From positions 12,256,853 to 12,320,852 of the forward strand of contig CM048848.1 of assembly GCA_026545225.1 (NCBI GenBank): a stretch of 64,000 nucleotides of DNA, given 5' to 3'. Shown here piece after piece: positions 1 through 11,264 of this stretch. The DNA comes from Cornus controversa. Lineage: Eukaryota > Streptophyta > Magnoliopsida > Cornales > Cornaceae. A program made the position numbers and the translations under genes. Below the pieces are notes generated by a model that searched no databases, was not told the DNA's origin, and saw only the letters and a list, made by a program, of their open reading frames with translations. Position 1 is the stretch's first letter, and every line of letters starts with the position of its first letter.

Positions 1-389
1 TCATGAATGTAAGGACCGTGACCATTTTTGTCCAGTTTTCTTGAATTTCCATTTAATTGTCATATTAGGACTTTAAATGATGTTATATGTGTTTTAAATG
101 TAAAATGCATGTTTAGATAACTTATTTAAGGTTTGGAGAAGTTTTCGAAGCGTTTGACAATAGTTGACTTTTTTGGGTCTGATCAACCCAAAGGCGCAGG
201 TCCCGTGGGCCCAAAAAATTTGAAAGTCTCAAAACGACCTCAAATTTGGAGGGTAGCTTAAATAAAATATTTGACGCCCAACGGAATCAATTTTATGTTA
301 ATCGGAGTTACGAAACTCTGAAAATGAGCTCGAAAAGATTTAGTGAAAAGGTGGTGGCATACTTGTAATTATGAGTAAGTCATTTAGGG

Positions 390-397
390 TATAAATA
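390..397 (+). promoter_or_regulatory. TATA box of the solo LTR
   Basis: TATAAATA lies about 390 bases into the LTR, shortly before a pyrimidine-rich stretch at 418-490. This is the expected place for the LTR promoter of a long-LTR chromovirus. Present activity is unknown. Confidence 0.5.
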
Positions 398-1194
398 AGC
401 ATGAGAACTCAGCCATTCTCACTCTCTTCTCCCAGTCGTATAAGCATCTATACATTTATATACACAGCATCTTCATCTTCTTCCTTTCTTCATGGATAGT
501 GAGGGGTCTTGAGTGAGAATTTGAGTTCGCCGAAGAAGGAAGAAACGATCTACGCATTGAGGGCTTGAGATTGATCAGTCCAAAATCAATTTTAGAGAAG
601 GTTGATCTTTTGGGTGAGGTTTGGAGAAATTCAATTGAAAGCTCTTCCAATTTGAGGTAGGGATGCCTAACCCATAAAATTCAAGATTTTTGTGAGTATA
701 TTGGTTGTCTATGACAACCAATTGGTTATGTGGGATAATTACATGTTCTTCAATGTTCAAGCATGCTATTCTTACCATTTAAATGCAATTTTACTGTTGG
801 TTGATATAATTATAAATTTATAAATGCCTTACAGGAATTCATAAGCATGTTGGAATTGTGTTGTGAAATTATTGGTGGGTTCATATGTAATTATGAAGGT
901 GACTCTTATGTGTTTGATAAATTGCTTTAGATATGTTTTATTGCAAGCATGATTTAATTATCGAATTTGTGAAATTGGTGAAATGTGAAAGATACGTGGT
1001 TATGTGAGATGTGGAGATGTGAAACATGTTCATTGTAAACACCTATGGTGCTTAAATGAGAACTTGTACAAATGTGATTGTCAAATGCCTCATTACTTGT
1101 AAATTATGCATGTACATTTGATAAGATTGTGGGGTTCATCTTCATTGACATGGTGAGGGAGGTGAGCTCAATGTGGACGGTGGAATCTATTCGG

Positions 1195-1300
1195 TAAAAC
1201 GGCGAGGTATTCTGGTAAAGGTAACCCTCGTGAGGTATTTCGATCAAGGTATCCTTATGGATTGATGTGTAGTGAGGTATTTCGGTAAATGTAACCCTCC
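1195..1300 (+). repeat. Short imperfect repeats inside the solo LTR
   Basis: The phrase GAGGTATTTCGGTAAA and variants recur three times, alternating with AACCCTC. Equivalent mid-LTR positions in the relatives at 24.4-24.8 kb and 63.5-63.9 kb also hold short repeats, but with different units. Confidence 0.55.
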
Positions 1301-2667
1301 ATATGTGGGATTGGAAACCAATGAATGTATGGAAAGGATGAGAGAGTTGTGCATATCATGTTGTATTCTACTTTCCTTATGATATGGTTGTGTTATGTGT
1401 ATAATTGCTCAACATGTTAAATATAAATGTATGTTTATGTGGTATGCATGGAACTTGCGGAATTGTGTTTTAGACATTCCTACTTTGCCATAGTGGTGCT
1501 CACCCCTTTATTCTAAACTCTTTTATAGATAAGGCACGGATAACAGATGGGACTTGAGTGTCCAAGTGAAACTTTTGTTATATTTTGATACATTTTGGAT
1601 ATTTGTACATTTGGCTATCTGTGCCGGCTTATGGCACAGTAATGATCTAGTTGTAGTCATGGTAGAATTTGTTGCATTTTGAACCTTATGCGTGAATTCT
1701 TGTAATGACTATAAACTTAAAAAACTATATGACTGATATGTGCCTTTTGAGACAAGTGTATGTGTGGGAGATGTATGGCTCCATAGAACCATTTTTCTCC
1801 TAAGTTATGACTTGTTGTATGGTTAATCATGAGTAAATGGAGTATGAAATGTATATATGTGTGAGTTGTTGAATGAAGATGGTAAGAAAAATTGATGGAA
1901 TTACATTTCAAATGTGAGATGCATGTTATGTGAATATACTTGATGGCCATTGAGGCATTAGAGTAGCCATTGGGGGGGACAAAAGCCCAAAAGTGTCCAT
2001 TTTTAGTTCAAGGAATGAATGAAATATACGTATATAGAAAGATAATTGTGTTAGCTTCATTTTGATAGGTCATGGGCCTTGTTTGGATTTAAATTGAGAA
2101 AGATATGCATATTTTGGTGCAAGGGTTGGTAATGTGACCTACACTCATTGATTTGAGTATAACTCATGTTTTGGTTGGTATTTTTAGATGATTCAAGTTG
2201 GGTTATAAACTAGACATGTTGAGAATAATCCATGCCAAATTTATCACCAAACGGACTTACGAATTGTGAGATATTAGCATTTGAAGTCAGGTTGAGGAAT
2301 GCTGTCAAAAATTCAGGTTAGATGCAGTTTAAGGTGACTCAAAGTGAACTTTGAGGGGCCTCAAAGTGTAGTTTGAGGCACCTCAAAGGGCTTTTTGGAT
2401 GGCATCAAAATGGAGTTTGAGGCACCTCAAAGTCTTGTAAACCTTAAAAAGGTGAAATTTTATGATTTTTCATGATTTAGGAGTGGAAATGGAATGTCAT
2501 GGATGCATAGACTGATGTGGGGCCCATTGGGATGGATAATGATGAGTATATGCATAGATAATTACATGCGTATAAGGAGGTTCATTGGGGTTTAAATGAA
2601 CTGGTTCACACTCGGGATTTGGGTCAGCCCGGGGGAGTCCCGGTGGTCCGGATTTTGGGGCGTGACA

Positions 2668-3717
2668 ATGGATCTGGCTTCTAAGGCATCAAACATTGGG
2701 CCGACATTCAGAAGAAAAATTCACCTGATTCTGGGCTGCAGGAAAACCCCAAAATGTTTCTTAATTAGGTTGGAACATTTTATGTTTCTCTTGGAAAATA
2801 AAAGTGGCGAATTAGGGATGTTTTAAGGACTTTTTGCTAAAGTTTTGAAGATCTTTTAGAGTGAAAATATGTTGGAGAAAAAGGTTTTGCACTACTTCCA
2901 TAGAGATGACGTCTTCTTCCTCAACCGTTGAAGTATCTTCTTCTACCATGAGCGACTAGTTCTTCCACTAAGGTTTTGATGTAACCTTAACTAAGCGTCA
3001 ATGGTTTGATTGTTCTAATTATTTGAGATTTTTATATTCATGCATAGATTGTGGAATTTAGACTATTCTATTATTGAAGAAATGAGCAATAAAGTTTATA
3101 TTTAGTTTCAATAATTTCTTATCTTGTCTTAGATACTTAGTTGTTGTGATTGAACTCAATCACTCTTATTTTCTGTGATTATGAGAGTGATTATTACACA
3201 ATATTATTAAGTGAATATATGGTTAAAGTTTTGATGAATTATGCCTAAAGAAGATGGACCATTCTGCAACCTAGAGTAGAGTAGATAGGCAGATGGTGCA
3301 TGCTAATTAAAGATAGTTCATGACTTAGCTTTGATTATACATTATCTCCTTGACAGTTGAAAGTGATCTTGTAGCCACTGAAAGTACTTTTGCATGATAT
3401 AATTCCCCATAGTTAGTATAATTAACCATTGATTGTGAGGTTAGTGGTGAAGTCAACAACCCTAGATTTATCTCATATTATTTTCACTTATCAGATTTTC
3501 TTGCTTCTATTTTCGTGCTTTTATTTAGTTAATGTTTAGAATTAGAGACCAAAAATTAGCACTCTATTTATTTAATTTAATTAGAATCAATCCTACGAAT
3601 TCAATACAAACGTAATAGCAGTCTCTGTGGTTCGACACCCTCACTTTGACTCTATCCTACTTGGATTCATGCTATTACGAGTGGTATAATTTAATTGATA
3701 ATAATTAATCACGATCA
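2668..3717 (+). other. LTR-like remnant, no gene
   Basis: This stretch has no credible reading frame. The phrase CTCTGTGGTTCGACACCCTC near 3623 and the sequence after it resemble the tail of plant Ty3/gypsy Tat/Athila-type LTRs, so it may be an LTR remnant on the plus strand. No clear start, primer site or target duplication was found. It ends abruptly at the truncated copia element at about 3718. Confidence 0.35.
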
Positions 3718-6310
3718 ACTTCTACAACCTTTTCTGAGTTGCTTCACTCTGATGGTATTGTGCACTAATCCTCTTGTATTAATTTTCCTCAACAGATTGA
3801 GGTTGCTAAAAGGAAGCATTGACACATTGTTGAGATAACTTGTTCTCTTCTCTTATCCGCTAGTGTCCCTAGTGAATTTTGGAGAGAAGTTGTTCTCATA
3901 GCTGGTCACTTGATTAATAAAATTCTCACATCTCGCACTTCAAATCTCTCCCCCTTTGAAAAGTTGTATGGTCATGCTCCCAACCACTCATTTTTATGGG
4001 TTTTTGATTGCACATGTTTTGTTCTTCGTCCTAGTGTTGAGCGTAATAAGTTATCATCACGCTTTGCCATTTGTGTCTTTCTTAGTTATGGTAAAGAACA
4101 AAAGGGTTATTGTTGTTTTGATCCTCTTACTCATAAATTATATGTCTCCCATCATGTTTTTTCCTTGAGCATATTCCTTTCTTTTCTATTTCTGCCAGCT
4201 CTCATAACATGACCAAGTTAGCCCTTATCCACATTAACCCCTTCTCTGGTGATGCAAGTGAAATTCTACCATCTACTATTTCATCCTTTGCAGAAGATGC
4301 ACCACCTCCTACCACCCATTCTCCTTTTCCTATTCAGTCTTTTCCTTGTCACTTCTCTCGTAGGACTCGAGCAACTACTGATGGTGTAGCCCATGATGTT
4401 TCTAATGTTCCACTCTCTACAAATAATGATGCTCCATCCCCTCCTACGACCACCCAAGTTCCTCATGTGATTGTGGATCCTCCTCCTTCTCCCTTCCCAA
4501 GAGTACTCATACGTCCACTCAATTATCAGATTTTGCTTATTCTTGTTATTCTAGTTCATTTAATTCCTTCTTAGCATCTATTCACACTTTTTCTGAGCCT
4601 ACCTCCTATATAGAGGTAGTTTGATCCCCTTTGGCAGCAGGCTACGACTGAGGAACTTTTTACCTTGTATTGAACGAATACTTGGGACTTAGTGTCACTC
4701 CTGCCTGGTAAGAGCACAATTAGTTCTTGTTGAGTTTATATAATTAAAACAAAATTAGATGCCTCTGTTGAGCGGTATAAAGTTAGGTTGGTTTCGACCA
4801 ATTTTGCAGAACAGTATGGTTTGGATTATGAGAAGATTTTGCTCTAGTTGCCAAGATGACGATTGTTTGTGCTCTCATTGCAGTGGCCTCTATCCGTCAG
4901 TGGCATATTTTTCAGATGGAAGTTAAAAATGTTTTTTTGAATGGAGATCTTCAAGAGGAAGTTTACATGGTACCTCCTCCTGGTGTCTCTCATAATTATG
5001 GAGAAGTTTATAGGATCAATAAGGCCTTATATGGTGACAAACAGTCCCCTTGAGCCTGGTTTGAGAAGTTCTCTATGGTGGTTATTTGCTATGGTTTGTA
5101 CTCTAGTGCTAATGATTCGGCTCTATTTATTAAGTTTACTTTTGCTAGCCGTATTCTTCTTTCACTCTATGTTGATGACATGATTATTACGGGTGATAAT
5201 GTTGATGAAATTGCAGCATTAAAGACCAAATTAGCTAATCAGTTTGAGATGAAGGATTTGGGCCCTCTATGGTACTTCTTGGGTATTGAGGTAGCCTTTT
5301 CACCTAAGGGTTATCTTCTTTCTCAGTATAAGTACACAGCGGACATCCTTCAGCAAGGTCATCTTATGGATACTCGGACTATTGATACTCCTATCCAGCT
5401 TAATGCTTGCTATACTCCTACAGATGGTATTCCTTTGCCTGATCCCACATTGTATCAGACTACTTTTTGTAGCTTAGGTCCATCTCACTACTACTCGCCC
5501 CGACATTACATATGTTATACACATTGTTAGTCAATTCATTGCCTCTCGCTCTACAGTTTATTGGGCTGTTATTCTTCGCATTTTGTGTTATCTTTGGGGT
5601 ACTCTTTGTCAGAGTCTTGTATTTCCTTCGACATAATCATTGGAGCTTTGTGTTTACTCTGATGCTGATTGGGCTGGTGATTTGATTGATCGTAAGTCTA
5701 CTACAGGTGTTTGCATTTTTTTGGGTGACTCTCATTTCTTGGAAGAGCAAGAAGCAGAAAGTTGTCTCTTGATATTCCATGGAGGCTGAGTACCATGCTA
5801 TGACATCTACTACAAATGAGATTGTGTGGTTGCGTTGGTTATTAGTAGCTATGGGTGTCACTTTTTCTACTCCCACCCTCTTTACTGCAATAATAAGAGT
5901 GCTATTCAGATTGCTCCCAATTCAGTCTTCTATGAGTGGACCAAGCACATTGAGATCGATCGTCATACCACTAAGCATCATCTCCAGTGTGGGGTGATTA
6001 CTTTGCTTTTTGTCTCCTCTTCCATATAGGTTTCAGATTTCTTTACAAAGTCTCAAACCGTTCAAGACTTTCGGTTTTTTGTTTGCAAACTCTCGATGCT
6101 TCTTGCTGCCGTATCGTGAGTTTGAGGGGGTTATTAGGTGGTTATTTTCATTATATTTTAGCTATGAGGGTAGAACAGTCTTTTCATATTTTCTTGTTTG
6201 AATATATAAACCTGTTTATGTGTATTCTCTTATTATCTTCACTAATAGAACCCTAGCCCCCCCCCCCCTTTTTTTTTTATCTTTTGTTCTCTCTCTTTGC
6301 AATTCTCACA
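3718..6310 (+). mobile_element. Ty1/copia retrotransposon, 5'-truncated fossil
   Basis: The 3' part of a copia polyprotein is recognisable in order: end of the integrase core and its C-terminal region (about 3.72-4.2 kb), reverse transcriptase including the YVDDM motif (about 4.6-5.4 kb), RNase H (about 5.6-6.05 kb), a G-rich polypurine tract and a 3' LTR. The element is heavily broken and lacks its 5' LTR, gag and protease. It matches the longer copia element at 15.7-20.4 kb throughout, and both are followed by the same L1 tail and flank. It therefore looks like one end of a duplicated segment rather than an independent insertion. Confidence 0.88.
6132..6310 (+). repeat. 3' LTR of the truncated copia element
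   Basis: The LTR starts at TATTAGG after a G-run polypurine tract (GTTTGAGGGGG) and ends TTCTCACA. It matches the two LTRs of the copia element at 15712-20395. A homopolymer C/T run lies near 6257-6279. Confidence 0.75.
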
Positions 6311-6490
6311 ATAGAGAGAACGACCAAAAATTAAATGGGATGAAGTTATTAAAAATAACTTTAAAAAGTTAAATTTGGTGGGAGAAATGGCATCTAATAG
6401 GAAATACTAGAGAGAGAGAATTCATATGGCCAACCCCATTTATATGAGACTGATGCAAGGATGATGATGATAATAGAAAGAGATGGTTTC
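6311..6490 (+). mobile_element. L1-type LINE, 3' end of ORF2 and tail (copy 1)
   Basis: Directly after the copia LTR, the plus strand encodes the usual C-terminal tail of plant L1 ORF2: a TKIxWDEV-like start, a lysine-rich DLKK segment, then WRERIHMxxP. It ends in a GATGATGATGATAATAG tail typical of these LINEs. The same sequence follows the second copia element at 20396. It is the downstream half of a LINE that copia inserted into; the upstream half is absent here because the copia element is truncated on its left. Confidence 0.7.
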
Positions 6491-7133
6491 TGCTACTTCT
6501 CTTATACATTTTTCTATTCATGTAAAAATTTTCTTATTTAATAACTAAAGTTATGAGTCTATCTAGCTTATTTGATTTGAAACACATAAATTCTCGAATT
6601 TAAATTTGTTTCAAGACATGAAACAAAAATATCATTATAATCACTACAAACAGGAAGTTGTAATTACGCGTCTGAAAAATAAAATTAGTTGTTTTTCTCA
6701 TAAACCTTACTTTTGTCAAAAAAAAAAAATCCATTATCATGCTGGTTATTGAAATAATATCAAATACTTTCCATCATCCTAAAAAATAATAATAATAAAA
6801 TTTGATAGTAATGTAATATATGATACAATGTCGTGGTGGTTAATGAGGTTTTGGATGAGTGTGGTGTATCATTTGTGTTAATTTAGTTGTCTCTATGTTC
6901 GTGTAACTGTTATGCATTAATATTTGTAATTATTATTATTTTAGTTTTAGTGGTGTTTGGCTAGACAGAAGTGAGCTATTATGTGTCAACTCGTGCAAAT
7001 ATGTGAATGGAGTGATGAAAATGTGTGCCGAGTGTAATAAGAGTATATGCAATAATTTTATGAAATGATGTGTAAGTAATTTGAGTAGGAACTCTTTGGA
7101 GTCGAATGAACTACAATAGTATAGTAATAAATG
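6491..7133. other. Duplicated flank of LINE/copia block, no gene
   Basis: AT-rich sequence without a convincing gene. It is homologous to 20591-21225 with small indels, so it belongs to the duplicated segment. The right part could be the end of another LTR, because a primer-site-like TGGTATCGAGCC follows the adjoining repeat. Confidence 0.6.
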
Positions 7134-7560
7134 TAAACTTAATGAAGGTTATGACTTGTAGTATTGGAGACGTTGTTTAAGTTTTCTCTTTAAAGTTAAT
7201 GAAGGTTGTAGACTTTTAGTATTGGAGACCTTGTTTAAGTTTTCTCTTTAGGCCCATTTAAACTTAATGAAGGTTATGACTTGTAGTATTGGAGACCTTG
7301 TTTAAGTTCTCTCTTTAAACTTAATGAAGGTTGTAAACTTGTAGTATTGGAGACCTTGTTTAAGTTTTCTCTTTAGCCCATTTAAACTTAATGAAGGTTA
7401 CGACTTGTAGTATTGGAGACATTGTTTAAGTTATCTTCAAACTTAATGAAGGTTGTAGACTTGTAGTATTGGAAACGTTGTTTACGTTCTCTTTAAACTT
7501 AATGAAGGTTGTAGACTTGTAGTATTGGAGACCTTGTTTAAGTTCTTTCTTTAGGCTTCC
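7134..7560 (+). repeat. Seven-unit tandem repeat, unit about 55-67 bp
   Basis: Seven successive units begin AA(A/G)(C/-)TTAATGAAGGTT and run through TTGTAGTATTGGAGACC to TTTAAGTT. They start near 7134, 7193, 7261, 7317, 7384, 7439 and 7495. Two units carry an extra AGGCCCATTT/AGCCCATTT spacer, so the array grew partly as a two-unit block. The related segment at 21225-21285 has a single unit. Confidence 0.85.
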
Positions 7561-7562
7561 AA

Positions 7563-7576
7563 TGGTATCGAGCCCG
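7563..7576 (+). other. Possible LTR-element primer binding site
   Basis: TGGTATCGAGCC directly after the tandem array resembles the tRNA-Met-complementary site TGGTATCAGAGC of plant LTR elements. No recognisable gag follows. It may be chance, or the relic of an LTR whose 3' end is the repeat array. Confidence 0.3.
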
Positions 7577-9184
7577 GCCCTCATTAGCTTCTTCGGGTAT
7601 GATTATGTATTTTTCCATTTCAAGGGTCATCTCTTGTTCGTTTTCTGAATGTTTCTTGTACTTTTCTAAATCTTTTCTTGTACTTGGGACAATTTACTTT
7701 TTCTGAATCTTTCTTGTACTTGGGACAATTTATTTCCACTGCATATAAAGCTCTCTTAAAATTTGTTTCTTTCCCTTCCTATTGTGATGGTTGCTCCTTC
7801 CTTTTCTTGGTTTCCTACAATATACATAAACAATGACAAATCCAATGCATTGTGTCATTATGGAAATTCAATTCAGTGCAAAATTGAGTTCACTGAATTT
7901 GCTCCAGTTTCACACATATATAGTCACTGTGGCGTACATGTGTACAGGTATGTCTTTTAGTTCAATTTCAACTACCATGTCCATTTTGTCAAATTAACTG
8001 TTAGGTCTTAATCTTTTCGCTGTTTGGATGAACCTCGATATCGTTAGGTGAAACCTGTTAAAATTAGAAGATTGATGCTTGAAGCTCTACTTAGGCTTGC
8101 TACATGATCAAATGGTATTTGGAATACCTGTTAGTATTCATCTATTCTTATTTGTATAACCATATGTATTTACTTAAAGAGACAGAAAGGAGGAAAGATA
8201 TCAGATTTTAGTCACATCAGTAAAGAGTAAAATGATGTTGTGATATCAGATTTTAGTCACACCAGTAAAGAGTAAAATGATGTTGTGTTGCCTGTCTATG
8301 CTGATTGCTGAAATGCTTGCTAATCATCCCAATATCTATGCAGATTAAATGTCCTTCCAACAATAAATTACTCATTTACCAAATGTTACATTCGTTTAGA
8401 CAAAAAGTGGGAGAGAAACATTTTAATTCTCAGACCTTAAGTATCTGCCTGTTTAATTAATTATATACTATATACTATGTACCGCGTACTAATTAATTAA
8501 TAATATCCATTTTTTATTTACAGGTTGTTAAATGTAGAGGTCGGCAAAATTTTTTGGTGTGGGACATGTAGGCTTATCCATTAGTCACCAAGTATCTGCC
8601 AAAAAGAAAAGTGAGGCCGCTGTAATTCGACTAACAAATTGATAATCTAGAAAGATAATTGTTACATTCTATTGTTAGGTATCCCATGTGAGTGACATTA
8701 TTGAGTTGTATTTTAAGTAGGCATTTGAACACACTTTATTAATGTATAATATCTCTTCCATAACCTTCATTTCAAATCTAGTACTGCCTTGTGGGAAGTC
8801 TTGGTTTCAAAGCCTTCTCGAATTTAGGTGGGACGAAGAAATTTACAATAGCTTGGTTTAGTTCCTAGCACACTCCCACCTTAGTTTCTTTAGTATTTTA
8901 TCTTTTTTAGATATTTGTACACTTTTTTCACATGTTATTTGTCTAGGAAGATCTATTTAGATTTTACTAGTATATGCCAATTTTTTTTCTAGAATTTCTA
9001 GAATATGTATCAATTCTTAACATTCTCCTTTTATTCTTTTTTTCTTTTTCAAGTGAGTTTTGTTTTGTAATGTGAGTCTCATTATATGTTTTTTATTTAA
9101 TATATACTCTCTCCAATTTATATGTGAATCTTTTGAAAAAAAATATAATGTAATAATATATTGAACTATATATTTTATAAAATT
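7577..9184. other. No recognisable gene
   Basis: AT-rich sequence with one 65-residue open frame (7763-7960) that matches nothing I recognise and shows no domain pattern. It contains a twice-repeated TTTCTTGTACTTGGGACAAT phrase near 7675-7730 and a tandem duplication at 8197-8286. Confidence 0.5.
8197..8286 (+). repeat. 45-bp tandem duplication
   Basis: The 45-base unit starting GATATCAGATTTTAGTCACA occurs twice in direct succession (8197-8241 and 8242-8286) with a single base difference. The near-identity implies a recent local duplication. Confidence 0.9.
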
Positions 9185-9282
9185 TTGATAATAGAAAGAG
9201 ACCAAAAGGTTACTCAAAATAACCAATTTAGGTACCTAGGATCGATAATACAAAACGATGGAGAGATAGATAACGACATATC
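9185..9282 (+). mobile_element. L1-type LINE, piece 1 (ORF2 reverse-transcriptase region)
   Basis: The plus strand reads QFRYLGSIIQNDGEIDNDI, the conserved FRYLGSIIQxDGEIDxD motif just downstream of the L1 reverse transcriptase core. The sequence upstream is not LINE-like, so the copy is 5'-truncated. It stops where a copia LTR inserted at 9283 and resumes at 15333, where the next motif (SRIGAGWxxWR) continues the family order. Confidence 0.82.
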
Positions 9283-9629
9283 TGTTGGGAATAAATCAGA
9301 AACTGAAAACATAAGCAAAAGAAAGACAATCACACAAAACACACGAATTTACATGGTTTGGCAAAAACTTTTTCTACATTTCAGAATCAACAATAATAAG
9401 GGTTTACAATGGAGAGCTCTCTGAAAACCTCACAAGAAATGGCTGCATTTCTTTGGGCCATAACAATCTACAAAAAAACATTTCCTCCTTGGGCCGTTGC
9501 CCCCTCGACCCCCGCGAGCTAACTGGAGTTCGTGAAGTGGCAATGTAATGCCCCAATTTTCAATACCCAAATTGATAGAAGAAATGGAGGTGATCAATTC
9601 CAACATCATCACTCTTTAATCTTATTCAT

Positions 9630-9644
9630 GCTCTGATACCACAC
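9630..9644 (-). other. Primer binding site after the second LTR
   Basis: The minus strand reads GTGTGGTATCAGAGCATG immediately after the LTR end, a good match to the tRNA-Met primer site TGGTATCAGAGC. A primer site here means this LTR once stood at the 5' side of an internal region. Confidence 0.7.
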
Positions 9645-11258
9645 TGTCACGCCCGTATTCTTACTAAAAGGGCCCTTGCAAGACAACAAGTCAAAACTAA
9701 TCACTCAACCATGCTCAATCAATACCTTAAGTGCTTCAATTAGTCAAAAGTGGGGTTTCAATTTATTGAAGTACTTTGATTAATCAAACTTCTTGCATAA
9801 CTTCTATCGAAACATGCTAGATTTTTGACCCTCAAATGCGACCAATTCTTCGATTAATCGAAGACCAGTGTTCAATTAATCAAAGGGTGGTTTTGATTGA
9901 TCGTAGCCCTTCCTGCTGACGTTCTTGTTTCCATATTATTCCAACTTCAAACACCGGTTTAAATGCATCAAACCATCCCTACATCCTAGCCTACATCTAC
10001 ACGTGTTTATACACAACCGTAACATGCATAAACGTTGACCGAATTATAAGAAAGCCTTATGCTTGGAAACATACACCATTTATACAAAAATTATCGTGTC
10101 CAAAAGCAAACATTTGATGCATGTATGCCCATAGACAATTATCAAAAGAAACAAGTCACCTTATACATTTCTAAATGCACCATGTTCACATACCGAACAT
10201 GCATAACACAAAACAACCAAAAAGAGTTCTTCTAAAATCTAAATCCAACTCATGGTTAGTTACCCTTGGTGACTTCCTTGCCATGTCCTGAAATTGTTAA
10301 TGTAGGGAGATGAGCAAAATCAATAGCTCATGGTCACATGTTGTGTAATCCATCCAAGTTCACATTTCATATTAATTCATAACTTAATCAACATACATAG
10401 CATAGCTACGTGTTATGCTTCCTACCATTCTAATCAAATGTCACAATTGTTTTATTCACATGGCATACACGTTAATACATATGACAATTCATAAGGCTCA
10501 ATTTAATCTATGCTTCAATGCACAACTTCATCATACATATAACATATGACAAAAAATTAATTCAAAAATAAAATCCAACACGAAATCACATTGCTCTTGG
10601 AATTGTGCTCACACTTGTACACTCCGATATATGCTTATGCCCCATACCAATCTATAGTTATTTCGGGCTACTAACTCATTCGGTAACAACCTAATTGTAC
10701 AAATTTGAGGTCTTTCAACCCCGGAGGATTTTTTTTTCCTCTACTTTTCACACAAGTCACTCTCAGAGAATTTCCCCATATGCCAAACATAACATATTTA
10801 GCACACATACATATGCACATTCTCAATGCAATAACACTCATATCATGCCCAAGTTCATATCTAACATATTATGCAATGAACCACAATCGACACATACAAT
10901 TCAATCTTTTCACATTGAAATTAGGCAAAATTATGCAAATTGAAACTAGGGTTCCAACACATATCCCAAAAATCTCATATATGCAACATATGTCGCATAA
11001 AGCATACACATATAATTCTGACATCCTAAATCAAAATTTTAAACCATTTTCATCTAGGAACACATAAAGAACCTCATTTAAATCACAAGTTCTATCACAA
11101 AACCTCAAATGATCATATATAATATGAAAACATTCATTTTATGCATATAACATGAAATAAAACTTGTATTAAAAGACACAACACACACCCTACCTCAAGA
11201 GATGAAAACTCAAGATAAACCTTAAATCCACCAAACCAAAATTCAACCCAACCTAGTC
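9645..11258 (-). repeat. Partial LTR of the antisense chromovirus (second LTR)
   Basis: This matches the LTR at 13320-15283 from the GGGCGTGACA end through to about 11258, where homology stops and reverse-transcriptase sequence begins. A perfect palindrome, CTTCGATTAATCGAAG, lies at 9848-9863 among several ATTAATCAAA-type repeats. Confidence 0.8.
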
Positions 11259-11264
11259 CTCTAA

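Larger units (their letters stand above)
8..2667 (+). mobile_element. Ty3/gypsy chromovirus solo LTR (Tekay/Del-like)
   Basis: This 2.66-kb sequence starts TGTAAGGACCGTGACC and ends GGGGCGTGACA, the usual TG...CA ends of plant chromovirus LTRs. The flanks are ATGAA (3-7) and ATGGA (2668-2672), a 4-of-5 target-site match. No primer site or coding region follows, so it is called a solo LTR. A TATA box (TATAAATA, 390-397) lies just before a CT-rich stretch that probably marks the transcription start. The first 700 bases resemble the reverse complement of the LTR ending at 39707, where the polypurine tract and chromodomain pol are still attached, which gives the family. Small reading frames inside it are incidental. 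Confidence 0.82.

Noticed and set aside
9630-9644. tRNA gene suspected from a tRNA-complementary stretch
   Set aside because: Only about 12-15 bases match; this is the primer site of an LTR element, without a cloverleaf.
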